Below the pieces are notes generated by a model. That model saw nothing but the letters and a program-made list of their open reading frames with translations, had not been told where the DNA came from and did no database searches. From the NCBI GenBank assembly GCA_013178295.1, contig JABLWW010000010.1, positions 124,001 through 188,000 on the forward strand: a stretch of 64,000 nucleotides of DNA, in the 5' to 3' direction. Numbering within the stretch: position 1 is the first letter of the stretch; every line of letters starts with the position of its first letter. Below are positions 44,701 to 53,593 of this stretch, in pieces. This stretch comes from Anaerolineae bacterium (GTDB lineage Bacteria; Chloroflexota; Anaerolineae; Anaerolineales; Anaerolineaceae). The position numbers and the translations under genes are program-made.

Positions 44701-46675
44701 GCATCATGAAGGAGGGTTCAGCCGCTTCCTCAGGCGTTGGGGTGATGGTCGGTGTGGCGCTTGGCGAGACTGTTGGGGTGTACGACGGTGTTGCCGATGG
44801 CTGGGGTGTCCATGTTGCTGTAGGTTCTCCCCGCACAATGATGGCGTCCAGGTCGTTGAAAACCCCGCTGGTGTGGGTAAGCGTGAGCAAGTGTATCCCA
44901 TAGAGCAGATCAGGGCTATGCCAGATATTCTGAAAGCCTGCTTCTCCGGCAGACTGGTCAAGATCGCTGACCAAACTGCTGTCAACGACGATGCGCATTA
45001 TGCCCGTGCCGTTGTAGTTGCTGTAAACCAGGTCAATGCCGCTGCCGTAGAAAAGGAGTTCACAGGTGCTTCCCGCAGTGTCTGAATAATGGGTTCCTCC
45101 GCCAATGGCGCTGGAATGGTTCCAGCGCATCCAGTGTCCGCCAAAGCGCAGTGCCGGGCTGGTGTCATCGTATAGCCCCTGCCCCACCAGTTGAAGCGTT
45201 GGCGTGGAAGAAGGCGCGCTGGTTATGGTGAGGGTGCTAGTGGGAGTTTCGCTTGGCATTTGTGTGGAGGAAGATGTGGGGATGGGAGTGTTTGTCTCTG
45301 GTGGTGGAGCAGTGTGCGTCGCGGTTTCATCAAGTGTCGGCGGGGTAAGCGTCTGGGAAGCAGTGTGAGTTGGCGCAGGGGTCTCTGACGCCGTGGGCTG
45401 TGTTGGTTCTGGCTGACTTACTGAGGAGGAGCGCACCGTGATGGCATCCAGGTCTACCAGAGAGCCAGAGAGATGTACCAGACGGAGCGTGTGTAATGTA
45501 TTGGCAAGCTCTGGACTGCTCCAGTGATTGGCGTAGCTTTGTTGTCCACTATATTGATTCAGCTCGGTTATGGGTGAACCGTCAATTTCAATCCGCAGGG
45601 TTCCGATGTATGGATAACTGGAATACATCAGGTCAATACCAGCCCCGTAGAACGCAAACTCAGCCGTGCTGCCGGGGGTATCGGAGTAGTGAGAGCCACC
45701 TTGATAAGCCAGCGGGTTAGCCCACCGCAGCCAACTGCCACTGTAGCGAATATATGTGCTCAGGTCATCATACGTGCCCGGTGTCGCTGGTTCAAGCGGC
45801 TGGGTTGCCACTGGTGAGGCGGTGCTGGTGGGGGGTGCCATAGTTGCTGTGCTGGTGATTGCCTGTGTGCTGGCTGGTACTTCGGTATTGTTGGGTGGCT
45901 GGTTATCCCCTGGCGGAGGTGTGGAGGTGCGGGCAGGCGCAGCGTACACTGTGAGGGCATCCAGGTTGGTCAGATTTCCGCTTGCATGTGTCAGATGGAC
46001 AACATGGTACCCATACGTCAGGTTGGGACTGCTCCAGCGGTTTTGGAAACTGAGCGCGGTTGCCGATTGGTCTATATTGCCAAGTGGGCTTCCATCAATT
46101 TCAACACCAAGAGTACCTCCGCCGTTGAATCTGGCATATATCAGATCAATGCCTGTACCCTGGAAAGCAAAAAGGGCTGTGTTGCCAGCCTTATCAGATA
46201 AATGGGCGCTTTTGAGATACGCTGCGGTGTTGCTCCACACACGCCATCCGCTATATACGATGTACGGGTTACTATCATCGTAGTTTCCTGCTACCAGGGG
46301 CGTCAAAGAGGGTGGTGCGGTTGTGGGTGGGTTTGTTGCCGATGGAAGTGGGGGAGTTGTTGGATTTTCAATGGGGGGCTGTGTGGGGGCGGCAATGGAA
46401 GGAACAGGGGTTGCAGTGGGAGGCGGCGGATCAGTGGGAAGTGGGGGGATAGCAGTGGCGGTTGCTGGTTCGGCTGGCGGCGCTGTGGGGGGCTCTGATG
46501 TTGGAGTGTGCTGTGGGATGTCTGGGGTATCAGTAGGAGCTTCCGGCGGTGCGCTTTCGGCTGTGGGTTCGGTTTCCTGAGCGCGTACGGGCTGTAAACC
46601 AACGGCATAAACGTTGGAAACGAGAAAAGACAGAATCAGCAAGCCGATCAGCCATGAATTTGCCTTGCTTTTCAT
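41798..46675 (-). CDS. Giant exported protein with nine tandem beta-type domains and Thr/Pro linkers
   Basis: About 1,625 residues. After a signal peptide (MKSKANSWLIGLLILSFLVSNVYA) and a Pro/Thr-rich stretch of about 130 residues, nine copies of a ~115-residue module follow, each starting near GTYDDxxxYIRYSGSWxRW and ending in HxSGxxxDLDAIxVR. The middle has FxGTGVDLIYSxYxxxG and IDGxxVxDLDQ. The hydrophobic alternation suggests a beta-sandwich, carbohydrate-binding-like fold. Modules are joined by 20-80 residues of TPTxTPT linker. No enzymatic domain, LPXTG motif or S-layer anchor is visible; the last module ends the protein. The start at 46675 follows GGGAGA; an ATG at 46726 is possible. 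Likely a surface adhesin or glycan-binding structure. Confidence 0.8.
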   Translation of the reverse strand: MKSKANSWLIGLLILSFLVSNVYAVGLQPVRAQETEPTAESAPPEAPTDTPDIPQHTPTSEPPTAPPAEPATATAIPPLPTDPPPPTATPVPSIAAPTQPPIENPTTPPLPSATNPPTTAPPSLTPLVAGNYDDSNPYIVYSGWRVWSNTAAYLKSAHLSDKAGNTALFAFQGTGIDLIYARFNGGGTLGVEIDGSPLGNIDQSATALSFQNRWSSPNLTYGYHVVHLTHASGNLTNLDALTVYAAPARTSTPPPGDNQPPNNTEVPASTQAITSTATMAPPTSTASPVATQPLEPATPGTYDDLSTYIRYSGSWLRWANPLAYQGGSHYSDTPGSTAEFAFYGAGIDLMYSSYPYIGTLRIEIDGSPITELNQYSGQQSYANHWSSPELANTLHTLRLVHLSGSLVDLDAITVRSSSVSQPEPTQPTASETPAPTHTASQTLTPPTLDETATHTAPPPETNTPIPTSSSTQMPSETPTSTLTITSAPSSTPTLQLVGQGLYDDTSPALRFGGHWMRWNHSSAIGGGTHYSDTAGSTCELLFYGSGIDLVYSNYNGTGIMRIVVDSSLVSDLDQSAGEAGFQNIWHSPDLLYGIHLLTLTHTSGVFNDLDAIIVRGEPTATWTPQPSATPSYTPTVSPSATPTITPTPEEAAEPSFMMQLLGMGMSGWLGEGETETPTPTFTETPTPTDTQTPTPTLTRTPTRTHTPAATITAAPNPLAVGTYDDKNLYIKYSGDWRLWYSPYAYQSGTHFSPTIGNTAVVAFNGTGIDLIYSKYGGIGTMRIEIDGVLVQDLDQSAAPASFQNRWSSPYYAFGYHIAVFTHLSGSYVDFDAITIRSYPTATPTITITRTPTRTPTNTITSGPSPTATNTITLAPVGYGTYDDQNQYIRYSGTWTRWNSPPAYQGGTHYSSVTGSMAELAFYGSGVDLLYTSYANVGIMRIEIDGNVVADLNQFTGGTSYMNRWSSAELSSGFHTVRFTHLSGSFADLDAIIVRPPSTSTPTITLTQYHTATRTPTSTPINSPTTQPVPEGTYDDQNSFIRYGGSWVRWSTASAYLGGTHYSNSIGSTAALTFNGSGVDLIYSKFSGVGTITISIDGTPVGTLDQNTGSASFQNRWSSPTVAFGVHTVIFTHTSGAFADLDAIVVRGVPTRTPTPLGPSNTPTITRTTGPTITPSRTSTLVPLPVGKYDNKSPYIIYSNTGGWMQWNASSAYMGSTHYSQLLGDTATVTFNGTGIDLIYSKYSGVGTVQVSIDGAFVAALDQSTALLSFQNTWSSPAYPMGVHTAVFTHQSGAYIDLDAIVIRGAPTLTPTVTKTRTPTRTPTHTITVLATNTITNTPTLQPAVAGTYDDLSLYIRYLGSWTRWNNASAYNGGTHYSTATGSSAEFSFYGTGVDLLYSKYPNIGVMSISIDGTPVTDLDQSAASSSFVNRWSSPSVSMGSHIITFTHLSGSYVDLDAIIVRGAPTPTRTPTRTILPSSTPTQTPTRTPTRTPTNTLTPTATRTLGLVTATGIVDDLNVLIRYSGDWTRWVHSSNYNGGAKYSKVIGNSAELYFTGTGVDLIYPSFTGIGVMRVEIDGAFVADISQFNGNTFQNRWSSPALSSGTHTVKFTHQSGQFASLDAIEVR
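41801..46292 (-). repeat. Nine imperfect repeats of about 345 bp within the giant protein gene
   Basis: The nine module-coding units lie approximately at 41801-42144, 42294-42640, 42765-43125, 43240-43588, 43695-44045, 44167-44516, 44833-45178, 45432-45778 and 45945-46290. Start-to-start distances are mostly 455-515 bp, but 600-660 bp around the third and second modules because of longer linkers. The linkers give strongly G/T-biased simple sequence on the plus strand. Confidence 0.85.
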
Positions 46676-46905
46676 TTGCCGTATCTCCCGCACAGATTCC
46701 TTTCTTACCGCTAAAAACAGATACAAACAAAGCCCCCCTCTTTGTTTCTCTATAAGGCATTATCGGCAGCTTTTGTGTACGGTGAAGTCGTAGCAGAGAT
46801 TTTACACCAGTTTTACAAAGCGGGGCAAATGTAATTGAATACCTGACGGTTTGTGTGGATAAAACAAGTATAATATCCTGATAAAATTTTGATCAAGAGG
46901 GCTTT

Positions 46906-47937
46906 ATGAAACCTGTAAGAAGTTTTGCCAGTGATAACAATTCCGGTGTGCATTCAGAAATATTGGCTGCGATTGCTCAGGTCAATACGGGGCATGTGGT
47001 TGGATATGGGAATGACCCATACACACAGGCAGCGATCGCACGATTTTGCGAGATATTTGGCGGCGATATTGAGGTGTTTTTTGTTTATGGGGGGACAGCG
47101 GCAAATGTGCTTGGGCTGACCGCCGCTCTCAAACCCTATCAGGCAGTCATTTGTCCCGAAACGGCACACATTAACGTGGACGAGTGTGGTGCTCCGGAGA
47201 AGTTCAGCGGTTGTAAATTGATTGATGTCCCAACGCCAGACGGCAAACTAACTGTGGACATGGTTGCCCCGTGGCTGCACTTTCTGGGTGATCCTCATCA
47301 CGTCCAGCCCAGGGTTCTCTCGATTACCCAGTCCACTGAAATGGGGACGCTTTATACCCCTGAAGAGATAAAAGCTTTGGCGGATTTTGCCCATCAGCAC
47401 GGTTTGCTGGTGCACATGGATGGTGCGCGTATTTGCAATGCAGCTGAGGCGTTGAACCTTCCTTTCCGTGCTTTCACGCGGGATGCTGGCGTGGATATCC
47501 TTTCATTTGGGGGGACAAAGAATGGAATGATGTACGGTGAGGCGGTGATATTTTTTGACACTTCGCTGGCGGCAGACTTCGAGTTTATTCGTAAACAGGG
47601 GATGCAGCTGGCTTCAAAGATGCGCTTTATTGCTGCCCAGTTTAATGCGTTGCTGACAAACGATTTGTGGTTACGCAATGCGCGCCAGGCAAATCGGATG
47701 GCAAGACTTTTGGCACATGAGGTTGAAAAAATCCCTGCCCTGCATATCACGCAAACGCCGCAGGTAAACGCTGTCTTTGTGCAGATGCCCAAACCAATCA
47801 TCCCCAGACTTCAGGAGCGTTATTTCTTCTATGTATGGAATGAAGAGTTGGGGGAAGTGCGCTGGATGACATCTTTCGATACTACCGAAGAGGACGTTCG
47901 TTCGTTTATTGCCTGTGTCCGCGAGATGGTCTTGTAG
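46906..47937 (+). CDS. ltaE: Low-specificity L-threonine aldolase
   Basis: 343 residues, the standard length of this fold-type I PLP enzyme. The N-terminal FASDNNSGVHSEIL, the YGGTAANVLGL motif, the aspartate in VHMDGARICNAAE and the PLP lysine in SFGGTKNGMM (about residue 205) are all typical. It splits L-threonine or allo-threonine into glycine and acetaldehyde. The start has AGAGGG before the ATG. A TATAAT is present at 46869-46874, but no -35 at the right distance. The 230 bases before it hold no gene, only this possible promoter. It may form an operon with the following glycosyltransferase, though no functional link is evident. Confidence 0.9.
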   Translation: MKPVRSFASDNNSGVHSEILAAIAQVNTGHVVGYGNDPYTQAAIARFCEIFGGDIEVFFVYGGTAANVLGLTAALKPYQAVICPETAHINVDECGAPEKFSGCKLIDVPTPDGKLTVDMVAPWLHFLGDPHHVQPRVLSITQSTEMGTLYTPEEIKALADFAHQHGLLVHMDGARICNAAEALNLPFRAFTRDAGVDILSFGGTKNGMMYGEAVIFFDTSLAADFEFIRKQGMQLASKMRFIAAQFNALLTNDLWLRNARQANRMARLLAHEVEKIPALHITQTPQVNAVFVQMPKPIIPRLQERYFFYVWNEELGEVRWMTSFDTTEEDVRSFIACVREMVL

Positions 47938-47975
47938 ATTAGCAAAGTGACAATCAACAACAGGGTAAGGATATT

Positions 47976-48785
47976 GTGGCACAACAGAACCATCTTTATG
48001 TGGTTGTACCTGTTTTAAATGAAGAACAAAACCTTTTTGGGGTAATGGACTCTTTTAGTGCGCTACGGAGTAAATTTGGTGCGGCGAGCCAACACCCGTT
48101 TGATGTCTCTTTTATCCTGGTAGATGATGGAAGTGCCGATCGGACGGTAGAGATGGCTACCCGTCTTGCAGGAGAGAAGAATGTACCGTTGGAGATATTA
48201 TGCCACAAGACGAATCTTGGTCCAGGGCGCGCATTTGGTACTGCGTTTGCTTCACTACATCGATGCCTGAAGGCGGATGATTGGGTGTTGACAATGGAAG
48301 GGGATAACACCTCGCGCCACGAGCTTGTTGATCAAATGTTGACGCGCACGCGTGAGGGATATGATGTTATTCTTGCCAGTCCGTACATGTATACTGGCGG
48401 GATTGTGAACACCACCACCTTTCGGGTGATTTTGAGCCGCATTGCCAATATTTTTGTCAAAGAGTTTTACGGTCTCAATGGAATCATCACGGTCAGCTCG
48501 TTTTTCCGTCTATATCGTGGCTCGGTATTGCAGCGCTTGCAGTGTTGCTACGGGGAGCAGGTGATTGAGCGCAGCGGCTTTGAGTGTATGATTGAGATTT
48601 TGCTCAAAATGATGTATCTGGGTGTTGCCATTTCTGAAGTGCCCATGGTGCTGGATACCTCTTTGCGCAAGGGGCGGAGCAAGATGAAAATTCTGCGTAC
48701 CATTTGGGGGTATCTGAGTTTGAGCAGGGATATTGGCAAGTGGAAAAATATGGCGCGCAGGTGCAATCTTGAAAAAGAACCATAG
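47976..48785 (+). CDS. Family 2 glycosyltransferase, DPM1-like without membrane helices
   Basis: 269 residues from a GTG start with GTAAGGA before it. GT2 motifs: VVVPVLNEEQN at residue 8, FILVDDGSADRT at about 46, LGPGRAFGTAF at about 84 and the DxD equivalent MEGDNTSRHE at about 107. The C-terminal part has KGRSKMKILRTI, an element often seen before the membrane helices of dolichol-phosphate mannosyltransferase-type enzymes, but no helices follow. It could use a lipid-phosphate or glycolipid acceptor. Its end overlaps the alpha-mannosidase start by 17 bases, implying translational coupling. Confidence 0.82.
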   Translation: MAQQNHLYVVVPVLNEEQNLFGVMDSFSALRSKFGAASQHPFDVSFILVDDGSADRTVEMATRLAGEKNVPLEILCHKTNLGPGRAFGTAFASLHRCLKADDWVLTMEGDNTSRHELVDQMLTRTREGYDVILASPYMYTGGIVNTTTFRVILSRIANIFVKEFYGLNGIITVSSFFRLYRGSVLQRLQCCYGEQVIERSGFECMIEILLKMMYLGVAISEVPMVLDTSLRKGRSKMKILRTIWGYLSLSRDIGKWKNMARRCNLEKEP

Positions 48786-51700
48786 TTTGCTGGACGTTAT
48801 CAAACAAAGGCTTCAAGATAAGATAGATGAAGTTCGCCATGCCGCCTCCATTAAGGAATGGCATTTTGCGCTTTCTTCTCATGGTGGTTCTCCTTTGCTG
48901 TCGCCAGCCAGCTCTATTGCAGCGAACACCCCTTGGAAACCGGTAAAACTTCCGCATCGCTGGTCAACTTTTTCAGGGGAGGGCTGGTTTAGTGCGGTGT
49001 TTAGTGTTCCCCGCGAGGTTGCCGGGGTTAATCTCGCAGGCGATCGTCTTGAACTGGAACTGTTTCTGACCACAGGTGCGGCGCTTTATTTGAATGGCGA
49101 TTTGCTGGTGGAAGAGCCTTCGTGGCTCGATACGCGCGCAGCCCTGCTTCTTTTGTGCGAGGGCGTTCAGACCGGGCAAGAGTTTGAACTTGCGTTGCGC
49201 TGTCATTGTGGGGATGGTTTAGGTCTACTAATCAAGGCTGATTTGCATTTCTCCCGTCTGGATCGCTTGCTGTTTGCATTGGACCTGCTGTGTGCGCAGA
49301 TAGCCTTCGTGCGGTTTCTTTCCTCTTCCGCTGAGGGCGCAGCTGAAGTTGCATCGGAGATTGAGCGGGAAGCATTTGCACGGTTTGATCTGGATGCTTT
49401 GGGACGCAATGATTGGGAAAGCTGGTGGACAAGCGTTGAGAGGGCGCACGAGGTGCTGAGCGTTTATAACCAATGGGCAAAATCCTATGTTGTTTATCTG
49501 GTTGCGCACAGCCATATTGATATGAACTGGCTTTGGCCATGGCAAGAGACGCTGCAAGTTTGTCGGCGCGATTTTGAGGCGGCGCTTTCTTTGATGGAGC
49601 GATGGCAGCGTATGACGTTTTCGCAGAGCCAGGCTGCAATCTACCAGGCAATGGAGAAAGAATATCCTCAGTTGTTTGAGAAGATAAGACAGAGCATTGA
49701 TAAGGGGAATTGGGACGTAACAGCCAGCACCTGGGTGGAGGGAGACTTAAACATCTCTTGCGGTGAGGCAATTATCCGTCAGATCCTTTATGCCCGAAAG
49801 TACACGCAGCAAAGATTTGGGGTTGAATCGGCTATTTGCTGGCAGCCGGACACCTTTGGGCACCCGGTAACCATGCCACAGATCTTATCCCAAAGTGGTA
49901 TTAAGTATTACTATTTCTGCCGCGCTGGGAAAAAAGAGACCCTGTTCTGGTGGGAAGGGCTGGATGGCTCCAGAGTGCTGGCACTGCGAGATGATTTGGG
50001 ATATTCCAATCAAGTAACTCCCAGCATGGTTATAAAAAGTGCAGTTACGTATGCGGAGACCACCGGTCTGCAAACAGGGCTTCTGGTCTTCGGGGTTGGC
50101 GATCATGGGGGAGGGGTAACGGTGCGTGATTTGGCAGCCGCAAAGCAAATTGACTCTGCGCCTTTGTTGCCAAAGGTAACACACGCAGCGGCGAGCGCCT
50201 TTTTTGAGCGTGCACTTGGAGAGGGGCATGATATCCCTGTTGTGTGCGGTGAAATGAATCCAATTTTTGAAGGCTGCTATACCAGTGAATCTGAGATCAA
50301 GCGGCTGAATCGCAGGTTAGAAAATTTGCTTTTGACAGCTGAAACGGTTGAGGCGGTTGCCTCAATCTATGGATACCAGCCTGAGGGTTTGAATGAAGCG
50401 TGGCTTACCCTGTGTTTGCATCAGTTTCATGACATTCTTTGCGGGTGCGCTATTGGCACTACCTGCGAATCTGCCTTGGCAAGCATGGGGCGACAGGTGG
50501 AGATGGTTGAGCAGAGGATACAAGCAAAACTGCAAAGGATGTTAAAGGGCTTATCCGATGATCGCCAAACGCAGGCAGGGCAATGTATTCTGGTTTTTAA
50601 CCCTTTGGGCTGGGAACGGACAGATGTGGCGAGAATCCCCCTGCGCTTGTTTGCTGGAAAGACTTTGTCTGCCATTGTGGATGATAAGGGGCTTCGATTG
50701 CCGGTACAGGTTTGTGGGGATCAACTGATTTTTATTGCCTCGCACGTCCCGGCACTTGGTTTTCGCAGGTATGCGCCTGTTTTGGCGGAGGATGATCAGG
50801 AGGGCGTGTCTTCTTTTTCCTCAGACTCTCACAATGTACTTGATAATGGTATCCTCCGGATTCGGGTCAATTCTGTTTCTGGAGCAATAGACCAGTTTTA
50901 TGATTATGAAAACCGCCGCGAGTTTGCCAACCCGTGTGTTGGCTGGGGACCTGAGGAAAGGCAAAGAGCAGGGACACTGAACGTATTTCAATTGCTTTGG
51001 GAGCAGCCCCATCCCATGTCTGCATGGGTGATTGGTGAGATTACCCAAACGCAGAATTTGATTGAGGGGGCACATGTTGAGCGGGTGGACTGTGGACCTG
51101 TATTCTCCAGCATTTGTGTCAGACATCGTTTTTTGAATTCCACGTTGACTCAAAAGGTCTTTCTATACACAGGTTTGCGGCGAATTGATTTTGAGACGAC
51201 ATTGGAATGGAATGAGCGGGGTGTACCGGGTCAAGAATCGCCTATGCTGCGGGTGCTGTTTACCCCCTGTCTGGGTGTCAGCCGCGCCACTTTTGAGGTT
51301 GCATTTGCGGGGTATGAAAGACCTGCGGACGGGCGCGAGATGCCTGCCCTGCGCTGGATGGATATATCTGAATGCGCCGAGAATGGTTGTGGCTTTTCGT
51401 TATTGAATGATGGTAAATATGGTCATCAGGCACACGGCAATACCCTGGGGTTGACCCTGATGCGTGCTCCCTACGAACCGCAACAGGGTACAGATGTGGG
51501 GACACATCACTTTTGCTATGCTTTGTACCCACATGCCGGGGATTGGAAGACTGCTCATACGGTCCAGCGGGCGGCTGAATTCAACCAGCCCTTTCAGGTT
51601 GTGATCATGAATGGACAACCCTTGCCGCATGTTTCTGGTGTCTCGTTACTGAGCATTGAGCCTTCTTCTGTTGTCCTTTCAGCTTTCAAACTTGCTGAGG

Positions 51701-51912
51701 TGCAAAGTGGCAGAGGGACAGAGTGGATTGCCCGCTTTTACGAGACGAACGGGGAAAAAGCTGATGCGACCATTTGCCTTGGCTGGGGTGTTCAAAGAGC
51801 GGAAGAAGTTAACCTGATGGAAGAGGAAGAAAAACCGCTAAACATTGTGGATGGCAGGACTCGGCTTGTTTTTCGTCCCTTTGAGATTAAAACAGTCAAA
51901 CTATATTCGTAG
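48769..51912 (+). CDS. GH38 alpha-mannosidase
   Basis: About 1,047 residues, typical for GH38. An N-terminal beta domain of about 240 residues leads to the catalytic barrel: the zinc-binding motif HSHIDMNWLWPW at about residue 247 and the nucleophile Asp region CWQPDTFGHPVTMPQIL at about 357. Conserved WTHDI-type elements are altered to TWVEGDLNIS. The C-terminal beta domains run to the end. No signal peptide, so it is cytoplasmic and may degrade imported mannosides or trim mannosyl intermediates. It overlaps the GT2 gene by 17 bases. I chose TTG at 48769; another TTG at 48733 is possible, so the exact start is unsure. Confidence 0.9.
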   Translation: MKKNHSLLDVIKQRLQDKIDEVRHAASIKEWHFALSSHGGSPLLSPASSIAANTPWKPVKLPHRWSTFSGEGWFSAVFSVPREVAGVNLAGDRLELELFLTTGAALYLNGDLLVEEPSWLDTRAALLLLCEGVQTGQEFELALRCHCGDGLGLLIKADLHFSRLDRLLFALDLLCAQIAFVRFLSSSAEGAAEVASEIEREAFARFDLDALGRNDWESWWTSVERAHEVLSVYNQWAKSYVVYLVAHSHIDMNWLWPWQETLQVCRRDFEAALSLMERWQRMTFSQSQAAIYQAMEKEYPQLFEKIRQSIDKGNWDVTASTWVEGDLNISCGEAIIRQILYARKYTQQRFGVESAICWQPDTFGHPVTMPQILSQSGIKYYYFCRAGKKETLFWWEGLDGSRVLALRDDLGYSNQVTPSMVIKSAVTYAETTGLQTGLLVFGVGDHGGGVTVRDLAAAKQIDSAPLLPKVTHAAASAFFERALGEGHDIPVVCGEMNPIFEGCYTSESEIKRLNRRLENLLLTAETVEAVASIYGYQPEGLNEAWLTLCLHQFHDILCGCAIGTTCESALASMGRQVEMVEQRIQAKLQRMLKGLSDDRQTQAGQCILVFNPLGWERTDVARIPLRLFAGKTLSAIVDDKGLRLPVQVCGDQLIFIASHVPALGFRRYAPVLAEDDQEGVSSFSSDSHNVLDNGILRIRVNSVSGAIDQFYDYENRREFANPCVGWGPEERQRAGTLNVFQLLWEQPHPMSAWVIGEITQTQNLIEGAHVERVDCGPVFSSICVRHRFLNSTLTQKVFLYTGLRRIDFETTLEWNERGVPGQESPMLRVLFTPCLGVSRATFEVAFAGYERPADGREMPALRWMDISECAENGCGFSLLNDGKYGHQAHGNTLGLTLMRAPYEPQQGTDVGTHHFCYALYPHAGDWKTAHTVQRAAEFNQPFQVVIMNGQPLPHVSGVSLLSIEPSSVVLSAFKLAEVQSGRGTEWIARFYETNGEKADATICLGWGVQRAEEVNLMEEEEKPLNIVDGRTRLVFRPFEIKTVKLYS

Positions 51913-51940
51913 GGTACGTCTAGGCTCTAGGTCAGGAAAC

Positions 51941-52924
51941 TTAAATCAGAGCAGAAAGTAAATCTTCTCTACTCACACCTGGAATGAGTTGGCTGTCTGT
52001 CAGATGTCGCAATGCAGCTGCTATATCGGCGCGCATGTAACGGATGCCCGTTAGCCAATTTTCCAACGCTTTGTAGTCCTGATTGGACATGAGATGGAGG
52101 CTTTTAACGATGCCTTGCTGGATTTGCAGGGTAATAATGACTTCACCTTGAGGGGAGTTGATGGTTTTATGGATGGTCGAATCGGGTGAATGTCCGTAAT
52201 TCCATTCCCAGTTGCGGTATCGTTCGTTTGCCAGCTGGTTGATCGCTGACCACTCTTCTGTAGAGGGCGTATATGGTGGAATTTCATGATGATGAAGGGT
52301 TATGCTCAATTGCGCTATCAGGTGCTGGCAGAAGGTCTGCATGTCCATTGGCTTGGGGAGAAATTCGATGATGTTTGCCACTTTGCTGCGCACCGACTTG
52401 ATGCTTTTAGATTCGATTTTCTGGGGTTTGGTAAGCAAGACATTGGAGAGGAGCGAGAGATCGGAATTAAACAGCAGGGTTCCATGGTGCACCATGCGCT
52501 GGGTTGTTACGTATTGGGCATTGCCGGAGATTTTGTATTCATGTATCAGAATATCGTTGCGCTGGTTTAATGTGGCAGGTATCCCCATTGCATTCAGTGC
52601 TTGAGCAACTGGCTCAGTAAATTTTCGAAAGTTGTGAACGTTTTCGGGGGCTTTCTTGGTGATGATGCTGTAGTTTAGATTGCCCTGATCGTGATATACA
52701 GCACCTCCCCCTGATAGCCGCCGCAAGACCTCAATTTTGTTCGCTTCGGCATATTCCAGATTGATTTCCTCAAAGACGTTTTGATGTCTTCCCACAATGA
52801 CAGAGGGAGCGTTGATGTAAAAAAGCAAGATGTCTTCTTCGGTTTGTATATTGCGCAGGAGGTGCTCTTCGATCGCCAGATTAATGGCAGGATCAGAGAT
52901 GTTTTCACGAAAGAAGAACAACAT
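51941..52924 (-). CDS. lplA: Lipoate-protein ligase A
   Basis: 327 residues with both the catalytic domain and the C-terminal accessory domain. Motifs: NLAIEEHLL near the N-terminus, the lipoate-binding VGRHQNVFEEIN, RRLSGGGAVYHDQGNLNYS (about 69-87) and the adenylate-site Lys in HEYKISGNAQY (about 129). It activates free lipoate (or octanoate) with ATP and attaches it to lipoyl domains of dehydrogenase complexes and the glycine cleavage H protein. None of those partners is in the window. It starts 20 bases after the DinB-family gene in the same direction, probably as one transcript. Confidence 0.95.
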   Translation of the reverse strand: MLFFFRENISDPAINLAIEEHLLRNIQTEEDILLFYINAPSVIVGRHQNVFEEINLEYAEANKIEVLRRLSGGGAVYHDQGNLNYSIITKKAPENVHNFRKFTEPVAQALNAMGIPATLNQRNDILIHEYKISGNAQYVTTQRMVHHGTLLFNSDLSLLSNVLLTKPQKIESKSIKSVRSKVANIIEFLPKPMDMQTFCQHLIAQLSITLHHHEIPPYTPSTEEWSAINQLANERYRNWEWNYGHSPDSTIHKTINSPQGEVIITLQIQQGIVKSLHLMSNQDYKALENWLTGIRYMRADIAAALRHLTDSQLIPGVSREDLLSALI

Positions 52925-52944
52925 AGGCTGTTTGGGGCTGTTTT

Positions 52945-53460
52945 TTACAGAGTGTTGATCAGGAAGGTGATTTGTGCAAGATGGTGATCGTCATGTTCGG
53001 CGAAGAACCAGGCATGATCAATGACGCGTAGCGGTTGTTTGAGTCTTGGATGCAGGGCGCTCAGTTGGATATCGTGAATATCCAGCCGCTCAAGGCGCTC
53101 GACAAAGCGGCCGCGTTCACGGTGGAATGCGGCAAGGATGTCTTTGAGGGCATGTGTGTTGTAGTTGGCAGCGTATGTTTTTCGGTTTTCCAGGTCTGCA
53201 GTTCGCAAAAATGGGGCGCCGCTGAGGATGTCATCCAGTCTTCCCATTTCTATCTCACACAGGTCAAGCAGATGACCAGCGTGTTCTTGGATAGACCATT
53301 CTTCGCCTGGGCATTGGGTCAGGAGGTCTGCTGACAGGGGAAGCAGGCGGTCAGCTAGCCGGGCGGGCGTGCCACGCAGACGCTCCACTGTCCCTGCCCA
53401 TGCTTCCAGCGGAAGATCAAAACGAAATTCGCGGGTGTACCAGTCGGTTGGAGCAATCAT
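52945..53460 (-). CDS. DinB-family protein
   Basis: About 171 residues, the usual DinB size. The four-helix bundle pattern is clear: EEWSIQEHAGHLLDLCEIE (with the first metal-binding His) at about residue 54 and the last-helix HAWFFAEHDDHHLAQITF, whose histidines complete the usual three-His metal site. DinB-like proteins may be thiol-dependent transferases or hydrolases; the reaction here is unknown. Three in-frame ATGs lie at 53532, 53475 and 53460. I choose 53460 because AGGATTGAGG sits directly before it. Confidence 0.82.
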   Translation of the reverse strand: MIAPTDWYTREFRFDLPLEAWAGTVERLRGTPARLADRLLPLSADLLTQCPGEEWSIQEHAGHLLDLCEIEMGRLDDILSGAPFLRTADLENRKTYAANYNTHALKDILAAFHRERGRFVERLERLDIHDIQLSALHPRLKQPLRVIDHAWFFAEHDDHHLAQITFLINTL

Positions 53461-53593
53461 CCTCAATCCTTTCATAGAGAAGATGTAGAGATGTGCCCTG
53501 TTCGTATGCCCATAATATCCTGGGCATTCCACAGGGTGATCCGTTTGCTACTTATATCATAACATCTATTTTTCTCTATGTTACAATAGCCGC

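Noticed and set aside
43025-44903. Several plus-strand frames opposite the giant repeat protein
   Set aside because: They reflect the repeated simple-sequence linkers and module DNA; none keeps its frame across modules or shows a family motif.
41798-46292. CRISPR-like array
   Set aside because: Repeats are long, imperfect, in frame and encode a protein module; no short identical repeats with unique spacers.
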